Below, piece by piece: positions 32,031 through 41,028 of a stretch of 64,000 nt of DNA. The number at the start of each line of letters is the position of its first letter. Within the stretch, counting starts at the first letter, position 1. The stretch covers positions 147,654 through 211,653 of the forward strand of contig JADJPG010000005.1 in assembly GCA_016713365.1 (NCBI GenBank). Reading direction: 5' to 3'. The stretch comes from Verrucomicrobiota bacterium (GTDB lineage Bacteria; Verrucomicrobiota; Verrucomicrobiia; Limisphaerales; JADJPG01). A program made the position numbers and the translations under genes. The notes below the pieces were generated by a model, which was not told the origin of the DNA, ran no database searches, and saw nothing but the letters and a program-made list of their open reading frames with translations.

Positions 32031-34055
32031 TCACGGACCGAGGATGACGTTGCCGCTTCGGTTCGTGGAAAGGAAGTAACCGCCACCGAGGTTCTGACGT
32101 TGCAGCAACGCCCCGGCGAACGAGATCGATTTGCCACCCGCTGGCGGCACGACGGCCCCACTAAAGCGTCCGGTGGATTTGCTGACGGACAGTGAGAGAC
32201 GGTTCGCGCTCTGATTGACGAAGGTGTGCTGGGGCGTCAGCTGGATTTGGTTCGCGAACTGAGTCGCTACGTTGTCGAAAGAGAACTCCACGGAGCCGTT
32301 GGTCATGCCCAGCAAAGACTGGGTCGCAGTTGGAGCGAGGTATCGGCTCCCGAGCAGACTCGTAAGATTCGTAAATCCCCCGGGCGAAACCTTGGTGGTC
32401 GGTTGAGCCTGCTTGAACCATCGCACCAACCCCTCGATGTCACCGTTAGTTTGATTGGTGTCGATGATGGCGGCGGAAAGGAGCGAGCCTTTGCCGTGAT
32501 AAAGCGCCACGTACAACGGCCAGTCGCCACTCTTCCCCAACGCCGCTCCGTGAGAAAACTTCGTCCCATCGGCCAGCGATCCAGCGCAGACGATTACTCC
32601 CTTCGTTGACACGCTGACCGTCGCGTAGCCTTCACCCTGCGGCGAGGCTGGCGCATTCGTTTCAGGCAGGATGCAGACCGTGTATCGACCGGCCTGCGGC
32701 GCGGGATTGGTGCGGCCAAACGCGGATCGATTCAACGCGAGAGCCGATGTCCAAAGCGCGACGGCATTCGTGGGCTGCTCGCTCACGACGCCTTCAATGC
32801 GGTCGGTGTGATTGGTCAGGTCGAGATTCACGCTGGCGATCAGCGGATTCGTGCCGGTGCGCTTGAAAAAGCATTCCCCCGAACCATCGAAGGCGAGCGC
32901 ACCCGCGGCCGTGTAAGTTTTCCCGTTTTGTATCACCTTCGCCGAGTACGTGCCGGAACTCGCAAGCATGAGCTGCATGAAGCCGGACGAGCGCTGGTCC
33001 GGTTCCAAACTGTCGCGAAACAAACCGGTATAGGTTCCGGCGAGATGGAGAAAGGGATTCGGGACAAACCGCGCAGTGAACGTGAGGTTCGACGTCATCA
33101 CAAACTTCAAGCTCGCGTTCGCCGCCGATGTGGAACCCGTCCAACCTGCGAACAGGTTTCCGGGCGCAGCCTTGGCGGTGAGCGTGTATTGGCGACCTAC
33201 ATCGAGCAGTTGGCTGTTGGTCGCACCGCTGATCGTTCCCACGCCGTCCACCGAAAGAAAGAGCGGCTCGCGCGCCGGACCACTTCGGGACGGGAGAATT
33301 GGAAACTCCGCCGTCGAGTGATTGATCATCAGATCGTCGTAGTAGTGATTGGCAGGGCTGGTCTTATCGTGGTCATCGTAACGTCCGAAACACACCGTCC
33401 GGCAAAACTCGTTCAGCAGTGAAATTGAAGAGCTGCCCACGAGTTCCCACGTCGTTGCGTCGTAGACTTTGAGTTGGGCGCGGCGATTCGGCTGGTCCCA
33501 GAGCAACGTCACCCAATAGGTCGTGTTGGACCTGACGATGAATGGATCGCGAGTCCCCGCTTGCGTGTGAATCTGCAGGACGAAATCCTCCCCAGGGAAA
33601 TCCTGGAAGTTCAGCACGGCAAACTCATCGTCGCCCTCCATCGCGATCAGATCGTACGAGCCAAACGTCGAACCATCGAAATCGCCGATGCGCACAAAGC
33701 AGCCCATGCTTACCTTCGGATGCGGCTCGTCAAACGTGTAGCGGGCGAACTCCCGATCCGTGTTGTTCCGAAACACGTAACCGCGGGTAGTCGATTGATC
33801 GGAATAAAGATTCCCGCCCACCAACACCTGCGCGCCAAGGATCGGCTCGAAATCCGTCGTTACCCGCAAGGCGCTGAGCGTGGAAGGAAAAGTCGTCCAG
33901 GAACCTCCGCTGCCGTGCGTCGCGGCATTGAGCAAGTTGGAGGTTACCAACGATCCACCTGAGCCGGACTCCATATCCAGAAAGACATCCGCCGGCGTCG
34001 TCGCCGCGACGCCGCGAATGGCAAGGAGGATAAAAAGTAACAGGACGCGCAACAT
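32031..34055 (-). CDS. large secreted protein with InlB-type repeat segment
   Basis: 674 residues from ATG 34055 (MLRVLLLFILLAIRGVAAT signal peptide); the frame extends to 34127 but that leader would add a second hydrophobic stretch. Residues about 25-260 (DVFLDMESG... TYWVTLLWDQPNRRAQLKVYD) have a LamG/concanavalin-like pattern. A segment around 270-335 (YTLTAKAAPGNLFAGWTGS, NLTFTARFVPNPF) is a Listeria-Bacteroides/InlB-type repeat. Two more repeated strand-rich modules follow (AGTYTGLF..., AGRYTVCILP...). Family is common in verrucomicrobial genomes but of unknown function; probably a cell-surface or extracellular protein. Confidence 0.75.
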   Translation of the reverse strand: MLRVLLLFILLAIRGVAATTPADVFLDMESGSGGSLVTSNLLNAATHGSGGSWTTFPSTLSALRVTTDFEPILGAQVLVGGNLYSDQSTTRGYVFRNNTDREFARYTFDEPHPKVSMGCFVRIGDFDGSTFGSYDLIAMEGDDEFAVLNFQDFPGEDFVLQIHTQAGTRDPFIVRSNTTYWVTLLWDQPNRRAQLKVYDATTWELVGSSSISLLNEFCRTVCFGRYDDHDKTSPANHYYDDLMINHSTAEFPILPSRSGPAREPLFLSVDGVGTISGATNSQLLDVGRQYTLTAKAAPGNLFAGWTGSTSAANASLKFVMTSNLTFTARFVPNPFLHLAGTYTGLFRDSLEPDQRSSGFMQLMLASSGTYSAKVIQNGKTYTAAGALAFDGSGECFFKRTGTNPLIASVNLDLTNHTDRIEGVVSEQPTNAVALWTSALALNRSAFGRTNPAPQAGRYTVCILPETNAPASPQGEGYATVSVSTKGVIVCAGSLADGTKFSHGAALGKSGDWPLYVALYHGKGSLLSAAIIDTNQTNGDIEGLVRWFKQAQPTTKVSPGGFTNLTSLLGSRYLAPTATQSLLGMTNGSVEFSFDNVATQFANQIQLTPQHTFVNQSANRLSLSVSKSTGRFSGAVVPPAGGKSISFAGALLQRQNLGGGYFLSTNRSGNVILGP

Positions 34056-34236
34056 GCAAAGCCCGCGCAGAAAGGCACAAATGACTTCTATCAACAATGG
34101 CAACGAAAGTACCGGAAGCACCACCATGCGTCAATTGGTGCGAACTACGGTACGCGAGGCCACCGAGCAGGCCGAGCCTGCGGCCATCCGGCTCATTTAA
34201 CCATCGACGCGCTACGGCATTTTCATCCGACCCGCT

Positions 34237-35442
34237 CTAATCGAGCCAGATCGCGTTCACTTCCGCACCGGCGGCGAGAACCGCGTCCGGGGGCACATCC
34301 ACCAACGCGTTGGCCTCGGCCAAGGACCTCAATCGATGCGACGCCTGCAAACCCGCCGAGCGCGCCACGCCCTTCGCATCGACGGATACCCGCATGAAAT
34401 GACGTCTCCCACCTTGGTTCACCAATGGCTCGCCCAATTTGCATGGTATGGTGCGCGGATCAGAAACGGGTGCGCCCTGCCAACGCCATAAGGCTGGTCG
34501 AACCAGCAGAAGAAACGTCACCATCGCCGACACCGGATTGCCCGGCAGCCCGAACAACCGTTTGCTCCCCAGCTTTCCGAAAACGAATGGCTTGCCGGGT
34601 TTGATCGCCACCTTCCAAAAATCAAGTTCGCCTCCCAACTGCTCAAACGCAGCCTTCACGAAATCCAGCTCTCCGACCGAAACGCCACCACTCGTCACCA
34701 CCCCATCACATTCGGCGAACGCCTGCGACAAGGCGTCCTTGGTTCCTGCGAGCGTATCAGGCACGAGTGGATAAACCCTCGCGGTAGCGCCAGAACGCGC
34801 AATCAGCGGCTCAAGCAAGGTCCGGTTGCTCTCGAAGATCTGCCCCGGCAGCAACGTTCCACCCGGCTCCACCAGTTCGCTTCCTGTCGCAATCAATCCG
34901 ATCACAGGTTGCCGGAAAACTTCCACCGAGGCGACGCCCGTCGCCGACAGAAGCCCCGCATGACCGGGTGACAATCTCTCCCCTGCCCGGACCAACACGG
35001 CGCCACGCTTTACGTCCTCTCCGCGAAACCGAACGTTCTCCCAAGGCTTCACCGGATCAAGTACTCGCACCACCTGCGGAACGGCTTCCGATACAGCGGT
35101 GTCCTCCTGCATGACCACCGCATCCGCGCCCGGAGGCAAAACGGAGCCTGTGAAAACGCGTACACATTCGCCGACGCGAACGTCGCCCGCAGGGTTCTGG
35201 CCCGCCGCAATTTTACCTACCAGAGACAGCGTCACTGGTGAATCAATCTTCGCAGCCGCGACATCAGCCGCGCGAACCGCATACCCATCCATCGCTGAGT
35301 TATCAAACGCCGGAAGATCGATGGCAGCATCCACTAACCGAGCCGACACGCGAAAGGCAGCCTGACGAATCGGCACTCTCTCGACGTCCAGCGGCTCAAC
35401 ACTCGACAGCAAACGCGACCTCGCCTCTTCCAATTCCAACAT
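34237..35442 (-). CDS. moeA: molybdopterin molybdotransferase MoeA
   Basis: 401 residues, usual length. MoeA inserts molybdate into adenylylated molybdopterin, the last step of molybdenum cofactor synthesis. Motifs: DNSAMDGYAV, FTGSVLPPGADAVVMQEDT, LIATGSELVEPG, VTSGGVSVGELDF, FGLPGNPVSAMV. The start is the ATG at 35440-35442; no other mo- gene is in the window, so it is an isolated cofactor gene. Confidence 0.95.
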   Translation of the reverse strand: MLELEEARSRLLSSVEPLDVERVPIRQAAFRVSARLVDAAIDLPAFDNSAMDGYAVRAADVAAAKIDSPVTLSLVGKIAAGQNPAGDVRVGECVRVFTGSVLPPGADAVVMQEDTAVSEAVPQVVRVLDPVKPWENVRFRGEDVKRGAVLVRAGERLSPGHAGLLSATGVASVEVFRQPVIGLIATGSELVEPGGTLLPGQIFESNRTLLEPLIARSGATARVYPLVPDTLAGTKDALSQAFAECDGVVTSGGVSVGELDFVKAAFEQLGGELDFWKVAIKPGKPFVFGKLGSKRLFGLPGNPVSAMVTFLLLVRPALWRWQGAPVSDPRTIPCKLGEPLVNQGGRRHFMRVSVDAKGVARSAGLQASHRLRSLAEANALVDVPPDAVLAAGAEVNAIWLD

Positions 35443-35518
35443 ACGCCCGAGTTTCTTTGCCCGAACTCAAATGTCGATCCAAAGGTGAACAATGACTGGC
35501 ATCCCGCCGAAAACGAAA

Positions 35519-35543
35519 CAGCCCGGGCGCTAAACCCGGGCTG
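35519..35543 (-). terminator. rho-independent terminator of the beta-oxidation operon
   Basis: A perfect 9-bp stem CAGCCCGGG (35519-35527) with CCCGGGCTG (35535-35543) and a 7-base loop. On the minus strand it is followed by TTTCGTTTTC. It lies 30 bases past the end of the acyl-CoA dehydrogenase gene. Confidence 0.75.
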
Positions 35544-35572
35544 GTGAGAATTTCAAAAACTACGAGCTCGGT

Positions 35573-36112
35573 TCAGTCACGCACGATGCCGTCTTCCAGC
35601 GGTTTCACTGGATTCTTCAGCACCGTTTGAGCGAGTTTGTAGCCTTGGCGGTCGGTGTTATTGCTGAGCCCATCGAAGTTACGTTCGATGCGCAGCTTTG
35701 CCGACGCGCAGAAGTAATCTGCGAGTTGCATCACTTCATCGCGCTCCGCGTCTGCCGCGGTTTTCGCGATGGAGGCTGCACGCGAGCAGGTCGCCACGAT
35801 GGCAAACAGCTCCGCGCCGATTTCCACGAAACGACCCAACAGCACTTGCTCGCGTTCGAGCTTCGGACCGTTGACCGCCATCGCGTGGAAAAGGCGGCGC
35901 GCAAGCCGCTTGCTGGTCTTGCTGGCGTAGCGGAGGTGCTTCGCCAGTTTGCTCGGAACGCTTGCTGGAACTCCTGACCCGAACGGCAACCACTGCTTGG
36001 GATACCAGCCCGCGTAGAACAGGCCGGCGTTGAGCGCTGCCTTAAGGCGCTCTCCCATCGGTTTGCGGGAATCGAGAACCGCCCCGCTGACCTTCAAGTG
36101 CGGATCCAACAT
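35573..36112 (-). CDS. acyl-CoA dehydrogenase, C-terminal part (separated by frameshift)
   Basis: Frame from MLDPHLKVSGAVLDSRKPMGER to the end, about 179 residues. It is the C-terminal extension seen in long acyl-CoA dehydrogenases (VLCAD/ACAD9-like size), with KRLARRLFHAMAVNGPKLER and a helical end. One missing base near 36114-36115 separates it from the main part; with it the junction reads LFIAREMLDPHLKV. It has no function of its own. Confidence 0.75.
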   Translation of the reverse strand: MLDPHLKVSGAVLDSRKPMGERLKAALNAGLFYAGWYPKQWLPFGSGVPASVPSKLAKHLRYASKTSKRLARRLFHAMAVNGPKLEREQVLLGRFVEIGAELFAIVATCSRAASIAKTAADAERDEVMQLADYFCASAKLRIERNFDGLSNNTDRQGYKLAQTVLKNPVKPLEDGIVRD

Positions 36113-37503
36113 CTGCGCGCGATGAACAGGCGCATGATTTCACTGGAGCCCTCGAAGATAGTGTTGATGCGGCAGTCGCGCATGAGACGTTCGACGCCGA
36201 CCGGCTCTTCGCCGCGCGCCTTGAGCGAACTCTCAGTTTCGTAACCGCGTCCGCCGCGAATCTGCATGGTGTCATCGACGATGCGCCACGCTTCCTCGGT
36301 CGCCCACATCTTGGCGATGGCGGCTTCGAGGCGGATGTCCGCCTTCTTGTCCTTGTCCACCATGCTGGCGACCATGAGCGTCATCGATTCCATCGCGAAG
36401 GTGTTCGCCGCCATCTTCGCGATCTTGTCCGCGATGGCCGCATGCTTGCCGATGGCCGCGCCCCATTGCACGCGGTTGTTGGCCCACTTCTTCACGATCT
36501 TCAGGCAACGCTTCGCCGCGCCAGTGCAACCGGCCGGCAGCGTGAGGCGGCCGGTATTCAAGGTGCTGAGCGCAACGCGCAGGCCCTTGCCTTCGCCCCA
36601 GATGATGTTCTCGCGCGGCACGACGACGTTGGTGAACTTCACCACGCCGTTGTAGAGCGCGCGCAAGCCCATGAAGTGGCAGCGATGCAGAATCTCCACA
36701 CCCGGCGTGTCCATCTCGACGATGAACGCCGTGACCTGTTTCTTTTCCTTGCCGTTGACGACCTTCGGCGGCGTCTGAGCCATCACGACGATGACGCCGG
36801 CCTTCACGCCGTTCGTGCACCAGAGCTTTTCGCCGTTGATCGTGAAGTATTTTCCATCCGCGGTCGGTTCGGCGCGGGTCGTCATCGTGGCAGGATCGGA
36901 TCCGACGCCGTTCTCCGTCAGCGCGAACGCGGAGATTTCACCCTTCGCGACGCGAGGCAGGAACTTCTTCTTCTGTTCCTCGGTGCCAAACAGAATCAGC
37001 GGTTGCGGCACACCGATGGATTGATGGGCGGAGACGAGCGCGGTGAGATTCGCATCGTAGCTACCGAGCAACATCGCGGCGCGCGAGTAGTTGGTCTGTG
37101 ACAGGCCGAGGCCGCCGTACTGAGTCGCGACCTTGATGCCGAAGGCACCCATGCGGCCGAGTTCCGCGATGACTTCCGGAGGAACTTCACCGGTGCGGTC
37201 TATCTCGTCCGGGTTCACTTTCTCCTTCAGGAACTTCTCCAGGCGTTGAAGGAAGGCGTCGCCTTGATCCTTGTCCGTGGGGTTCTGTTCCGGGAACGGG
37301 AACACGCTGTGCAGGTCGCAGCGGCCCATGAAGAGCCCGCCGGCGAAGCTGCCCTTCTCGGAAGCAGCGTCGCGCGCGGCCTCGGTCATCTCCAGCGCGG
37401 CGCGCTGGCCTTCGTTCATCTTCGACGTGTCGATGAGTGACGCAACCTCGTCGGGATTCGGTTTCATGTCGTGCTCCGGCGGAGCGGTTTTAATCGTGCT
37501 CAT
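36094..37503 (-). CDS. acyl-CoA dehydrogenase, main part, frameshifted
   Basis: FAD-dependent first step of fatty-acid beta-oxidation. Visible blocks: GAFGIKVATQYGGLGLSQTNY, FALTENGVGSDPATM, GEKLWCTNGVKAGVIVVMA, NRVQWGAAIGKHAAI, QIRGGRGYETES and a late RDCRINTIFEGSSEIMRLFIA. The conserved DAxxxxxxxG... core is intact to residue about 463, then the last residues RRCWIRT are out of frame and the protein continues at 35573-36112. The restored length (about 640) fits the long acyl-CoA dehydrogenases that handle long chains. Last gene of the operon, 27 bases after the FadJ-like gene. Confidence 0.9.
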   Translation of the reverse strand: MSTIKTAPPEHDMKPNPDEVASLIDTSKMNEGQRAALEMTEAARDAASEKGSFAGGLFMGRCDLHSVFPFPEQNPTDKDQGDAFLQRLEKFLKEKVNPDEIDRTGEVPPEVIAELGRMGAFGIKVATQYGGLGLSQTNYSRAAMLLGSYDANLTALVSAHQSIGVPQPLILFGTEEQKKKFLPRVAKGEISAFALTENGVGSDPATMTTRAEPTADGKYFTINGEKLWCTNGVKAGVIVVMAQTPPKVVNGKEKKQVTAFIVEMDTPGVEILHRCHFMGLRALYNGVVKFTNVVVPRENIIWGEGKGLRVALSTLNTGRLTLPAGCTGAAKRCLKIVKKWANNRVQWGAAIGKHAAIADKIAKMAANTFAMESMTLMVASMVDKDKKADIRLEAAIAKMWATEEAWRIVDDTMQIRGGRGYETESSLKARGEEPVGVERLMRDCRINTIFEGSSEIMRLFIARRCWIRT

Positions 37504-37530
37504 AATTCTGTGGGGTTGACGAATTCCATT

Positions 37531-39741
37531 TCAGCTCTTGTAAAACTTCTGTCCGGTACCCGCGAGTGTCTGGAGCAGGTTGCAAGGCGTGAACCGCAGC
37601 TCCTCGTCCGCGAGGCGTTTCATTTCATCAACAATGTGAGGGATGCCAACGCTGTCCGCGAAGCGAAGCGGTCCACCGAGGAACGGCGCAAAGCCCGTGC
37701 CCATGATCATGCCGAAATCGACGTCCGCCGCTTCCTCGACGATGCCGCCTTCCAGGCAGCGCGCTGCTTCGTTGATCATCAGCAACACCATGCGCGTGCG
37801 GAGCTCTTCACGCGTCAGCTTCGCGCAAGCCGTGCCGCTCGTGTATTTGTCGATGCGCGGATTCACGGTCGGCTCCTTGCCCTTCTTGTTATGCAGGTAG
37901 AAGCCCTTACCGTTCTTCTTTCCGAACAGCTCGTCGGCCATCATCTTCGACAACACCTCCGGGCAATGCATCCGGTCGCGGAACTTGCTGGCGAGGTCCG
38001 AGGCGACGTGATGCGAGACATCGACGCCGACTTCGTCAATCAGCCGGAGCGGTCCCATCGGCATCCCAAACTCCAGCATGCACTCGTCGACATCTTCAAC
38101 GCGCGCGCCGTTCTCGAACAAATGCCCGGCCTCGATTAGATAAGGCATCAGGATGCGGTTCACGAGAAAGCCCGGGGCGTCCTTCACGACGACCGGCAGC
38201 TTGCCGATCTGCTGCACGAACTTCACCGAGCGGCGCACCACCTCGGGCGAGGTTTGTTTACCCACGACCACTTCCACCAGTTGCATGCGATGAACCGGGT
38301 TGAAAAAGTGGATTCCGATGACGCGCTCTGGATGCTGCGTCGCCGTCGCAATTTCAGTAATTGAGAGCGCGGAAGTGTTGCTGGCGAGAATCGTTTCCCG
38401 TCCAGCAAGGGAATCGAGATGAGCGAAGAGCTTCTTCTTTAGATCCATCTTCTCAACCGCAGCTTCGATGATGACATCCACCGAGTGCAGCGGAACATCG
38501 ACCGGCGAGGCTGAGATGCGATCCATGCCATCGCGCGCTTCGAGTTTCGTCATCGCGTGACGTTTCACTGCCTGGTCGTATACCTTGGCGATGCCTGCGA
38601 GACCCTTGGCGAGCGCCTCGTGATTGATGTCGCGCAGAATGACGCCCAAGCCTCGCGCGCTGGACCATTGGGCAATGCCGCCGCCCATCACGCCCGCGCC
38701 CACGACAGTCACGCGCTTCACAGGCGTCGCCTTTGCTTCTGGAGCGGAGTCAGCCGGCACGCCCGTGAGTTTCTTCGCGCGCTCCTGAAGGAAGAAGATT
38801 CGGATGAGATTCTTGCAAGCCTCAGTGGTGCCGAGTTCCAGAATGGCATCGCGTTCCAGCGCCAGCGAATCGTCGAGTGACTTGCTCAGGCCTTGTGTCA
38901 CCACCTCGAGAGCTTTTGGAATCGCGGGATAATGTCCGCGCGTTTTCGCGAACACCTGTTTGCTCACCTTCTTCGTGATCATGTTCACGACTGGTCCCAG
39001 CGTGGTGAGCTTGTGCGCGAGCTTCGTCTTGCGCGCACGGAGCTTCATACCGCGCTTGAGAATCAGCTGGCAGGCCTTCTCAACGAGATACTCTCGTGGT
39101 ACGAGGTCATCAACCAAGCCGCACTTCAGCGCCGGCTTCGCCGCAAGCGTTTTGCCGCCTAGAATCACGTCCAACGCCTTCGGCAAGCCGATAAGCCGTG
39201 GGAGTCGCGTCGAACCGCCCCACGCCGGGATGATGCCGAGCTGCGTTTCCGGCAGACCAATCTTCGTCACCTTGTCCGGCGACGCGATGCGGTAATCGCA
39301 GGCGAGCGTGACCTCGTAGCCGCCGCCGACGCAGGCGCCGTGAATCGCAGCGACAGTCGGAATGTTCAGCGTCGCGAGGCGGTTAAATACCACCTGACCG
39401 AGCTCGATCATGTCGCGAAGCTCATCGGACGTCCTGGCTTTGGAGAGCTGCGTGAGGTCAGCGCCAGCGATGAAGATCGATTTCTTGGCGCTAGTAAGCA
39501 CGAGACCTTTGATGTTCGAGTTGCACATCACGTAGTTGATGTGATCGCTCAATTCCATCAGGGCGGCCTTGTCGAAGATGTTCGCGGCCGAATCCGGACG
39601 ATCGAACGTCAGCACGCAGATATTCTCGTCCGTGACGAGGCGGCGAATCAGTTCGGGCGTTTCCATAGGCATGGTGTTCACTGCTTCCGCCGGAGCCGTT
39701 TCCGCTACCATCTTCAGATCGGGTGTCTGGGTCGTAGTCAT
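37531..39741 (-). CDS. fadJ: 3-hydroxyacyl-CoA dehydrogenase/enoyl-CoA hydratase, FadJ/FadB-like
   Basis: 736 residues, a bifunctional beta-oxidation enzyme. N-terminal crotonase half (about 35-230): FIAGADLTQL oxyanion region, AAIHGACVGGGYEVTLACDYRIA, and IGLPETQLGIIPAWGGSTRLPRL with the catalytic glutamates. Dehydrogenase half from about 340: NAD motif VGAGVMGGGIAQ, ASNTSALSITEIA, GIHFFNPVHRMQLVEVV with the catalytic histidine, and KDAPGFLVNRILMPYLIEA. Hydration of enoyl-CoA is followed by oxidation to 3-ketoacyl-CoA in one polypeptide. Three bases separate it from the thiolase gene, its product-taking partner. Confidence 0.93.
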   Translation of the reverse strand: MTTTQTPDLKMVAETAPAEAVNTMPMETPELIRRLVTDENICVLTFDRPDSAANIFDKAALMELSDHINYVMCNSNIKGLVLTSAKKSIFIAGADLTQLSKARTSDELRDMIELGQVVFNRLATLNIPTVAAIHGACVGGGYEVTLACDYRIASPDKVTKIGLPETQLGIIPAWGGSTRLPRLIGLPKALDVILGGKTLAAKPALKCGLVDDLVPREYLVEKACQLILKRGMKLRARKTKLAHKLTTLGPVVNMITKKVSKQVFAKTRGHYPAIPKALEVVTQGLSKSLDDSLALERDAILELGTTEACKNLIRIFFLQERAKKLTGVPADSAPEAKATPVKRVTVVGAGVMGGGIAQWSSARGLGVILRDINHEALAKGLAGIAKVYDQAVKRHAMTKLEARDGMDRISASPVDVPLHSVDVIIEAAVEKMDLKKKLFAHLDSLAGRETILASNTSALSITEIATATQHPERVIGIHFFNPVHRMQLVEVVVGKQTSPEVVRRSVKFVQQIGKLPVVVKDAPGFLVNRILMPYLIEAGHLFENGARVEDVDECMLEFGMPMGPLRLIDEVGVDVSHHVASDLASKFRDRMHCPEVLSKMMADELFGKKNGKGFYLHNKKGKEPTVNPRIDKYTSGTACAKLTREELRTRMVLLMINEAARCLEGGIVEEAADVDFGMIMGTGFAPFLGGPLRFADSVGIPHIVDEMKRLADEELRFTPCNLLQTLAGTGQKFYKS

Positions 39742-39744
39742 AAT

Positions 39745-41028
39745 TCAGTTCCTTTCCAACCAGATTGCTGCGCCTTGTCCACCGCCCACGCAGAGCGAGA
39801 TGAGCGCCCGCTTCGCGTCTCGACGTTGGAGCTCCTTCAAACTGGTGAGAATGAGCCGCGCGCCGGTGGCTCCGACGGGATGCCCAAGGGCAATCGCGCC
39901 ACCGTTCACATTCAGCGCGTCCTTCGGAATCTTGCCGACATGATGATCGCGCTTGAGATGCTTCTGCGCGAACTCGTCGGACTTGAGGCAAGCGAGGCAG
40001 GCGATGACCTGGGCAGCGAATGCTTCGTTGATTTCAACAATGTCCGCGTGGTCGAGGGTGATGCCCGTTCGGCGCTCGGCTTCCGCGATTGCGTAAACCG
40101 GACCAAGGCCCATCCGTTGCGGATCGCAGCCCGCGTACGCGTATCCCGTCAAGACGCCCAGCGGCGTCATGCCGAGTTCGGCCGCCTTCATCTCGGACAT
40201 CACGAGCAACGCCACCGCGCCGTCGGTGATTTGCGAAGCGTTGCCCGCTGTCACCGTTCCGTTCTTGCGATCGAACACCGGCTTCAACTTGGCGAGGGCT
40301 TCCATCGTCTGCTCCTTGCGCGGGCCGTTATCGGTGGTGACGACAGCTTTGGTGCTCGGCGGGTAAATTGGACAAATCTCAGCTTCCAACTTCTCGCGAG
40401 CGGCGATGGCGCGCTGGTGCGATTCGAGCGCGAAGGCGTCCTGCTTCTCGCGCGTGATGCCATGCTCGCGCGCCAGCACTTCAGCAGTCTCGCCCATGTT
40501 CATTCCGCACACGGGATCGGTGAGACCCAGCTGGAGACCAATGCGCGGTTTGAAGTCGGATGGACGGAACGAGAGCATGGCTCCGAGTTTCTGGCCGAAG
40601 GATCGGGCGCGGGACAGCTTCGCGAACTTCGCCGCGGCCTGGTGCGTGTAGAGCAACGGCACCTGGGACATGCTTTCCGTGCCGCCGACCACGAAGATCT
40701 CGCCTCGGCCCGCGAGCATCTTCTCGTAGGCCTGCGTGAAGGCTTCGCAGCCAGAGGCGCAGTTGCGATGCACGGTAAAGGCGGGGACATGTTCGGGAAT
40801 GCCGGCCCGCAGAGCGATGACGCGGGCGACGTTTGCGGCATCGGCTGGTTGGCCGACACACCCGAAAATCACCTCGTCGATGAGCGCCGGATTAAGTCCA
40901 GTCTTCGTCAACAGCGAGCTGACGACGATGCGACCGAGTTCCTCGGGACCGAGGCGGGCGAGGTCAGTGCCCATTTTGGAGAACGGCGTGCGGACACCGT
41001 CAACAATGACCATTCGTGGTGCATTCAT
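39745..41028 (-). CDS. fadI: acetyl-CoA C-acyltransferase (thiolase), FadI-like
   Basis: 427 residues. Thiolase fold with nucleophilic C90 in HRNCASGCEAF, the histidine of NGGAIALGHPVGATGAR, and the second cysteine in LCVGGGQGAAI near the C-terminus. It cleaves 3-ketoacyl-CoA to acetyl-CoA and a shortened acyl-CoA. Placed between the CoA ligase (its start overlaps the ligase stop region at 41025-41028) and FadJ-like enzyme, as in the anaerobic-type FadIJ pair. Confidence 0.93.
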   Translation of the reverse strand: MNAPRMVIVDGVRTPFSKMGTDLARLGPEELGRIVVSSLLTKTGLNPALIDEVIFGCVGQPADAANVARVIALRAGIPEHVPAFTVHRNCASGCEAFTQAYEKMLAGRGEIFVVGGTESMSQVPLLYTHQAAAKFAKLSRARSFGQKLGAMLSFRPSDFKPRIGLQLGLTDPVCGMNMGETAEVLAREHGITREKQDAFALESHQRAIAAREKLEAEICPIYPPSTKAVVTTDNGPRKEQTMEALAKLKPVFDRKNGTVTAGNASQITDGAVALLVMSEMKAAELGMTPLGVLTGYAYAGCDPQRMGLGPVYAIAEAERRTGITLDHADIVEINEAFAAQVIACLACLKSDEFAQKHLKRDHHVGKIPKDALNVNGGAIALGHPVGATGARLILTSLKELQRRDAKRALISLCVGGGQGAAIWLERN

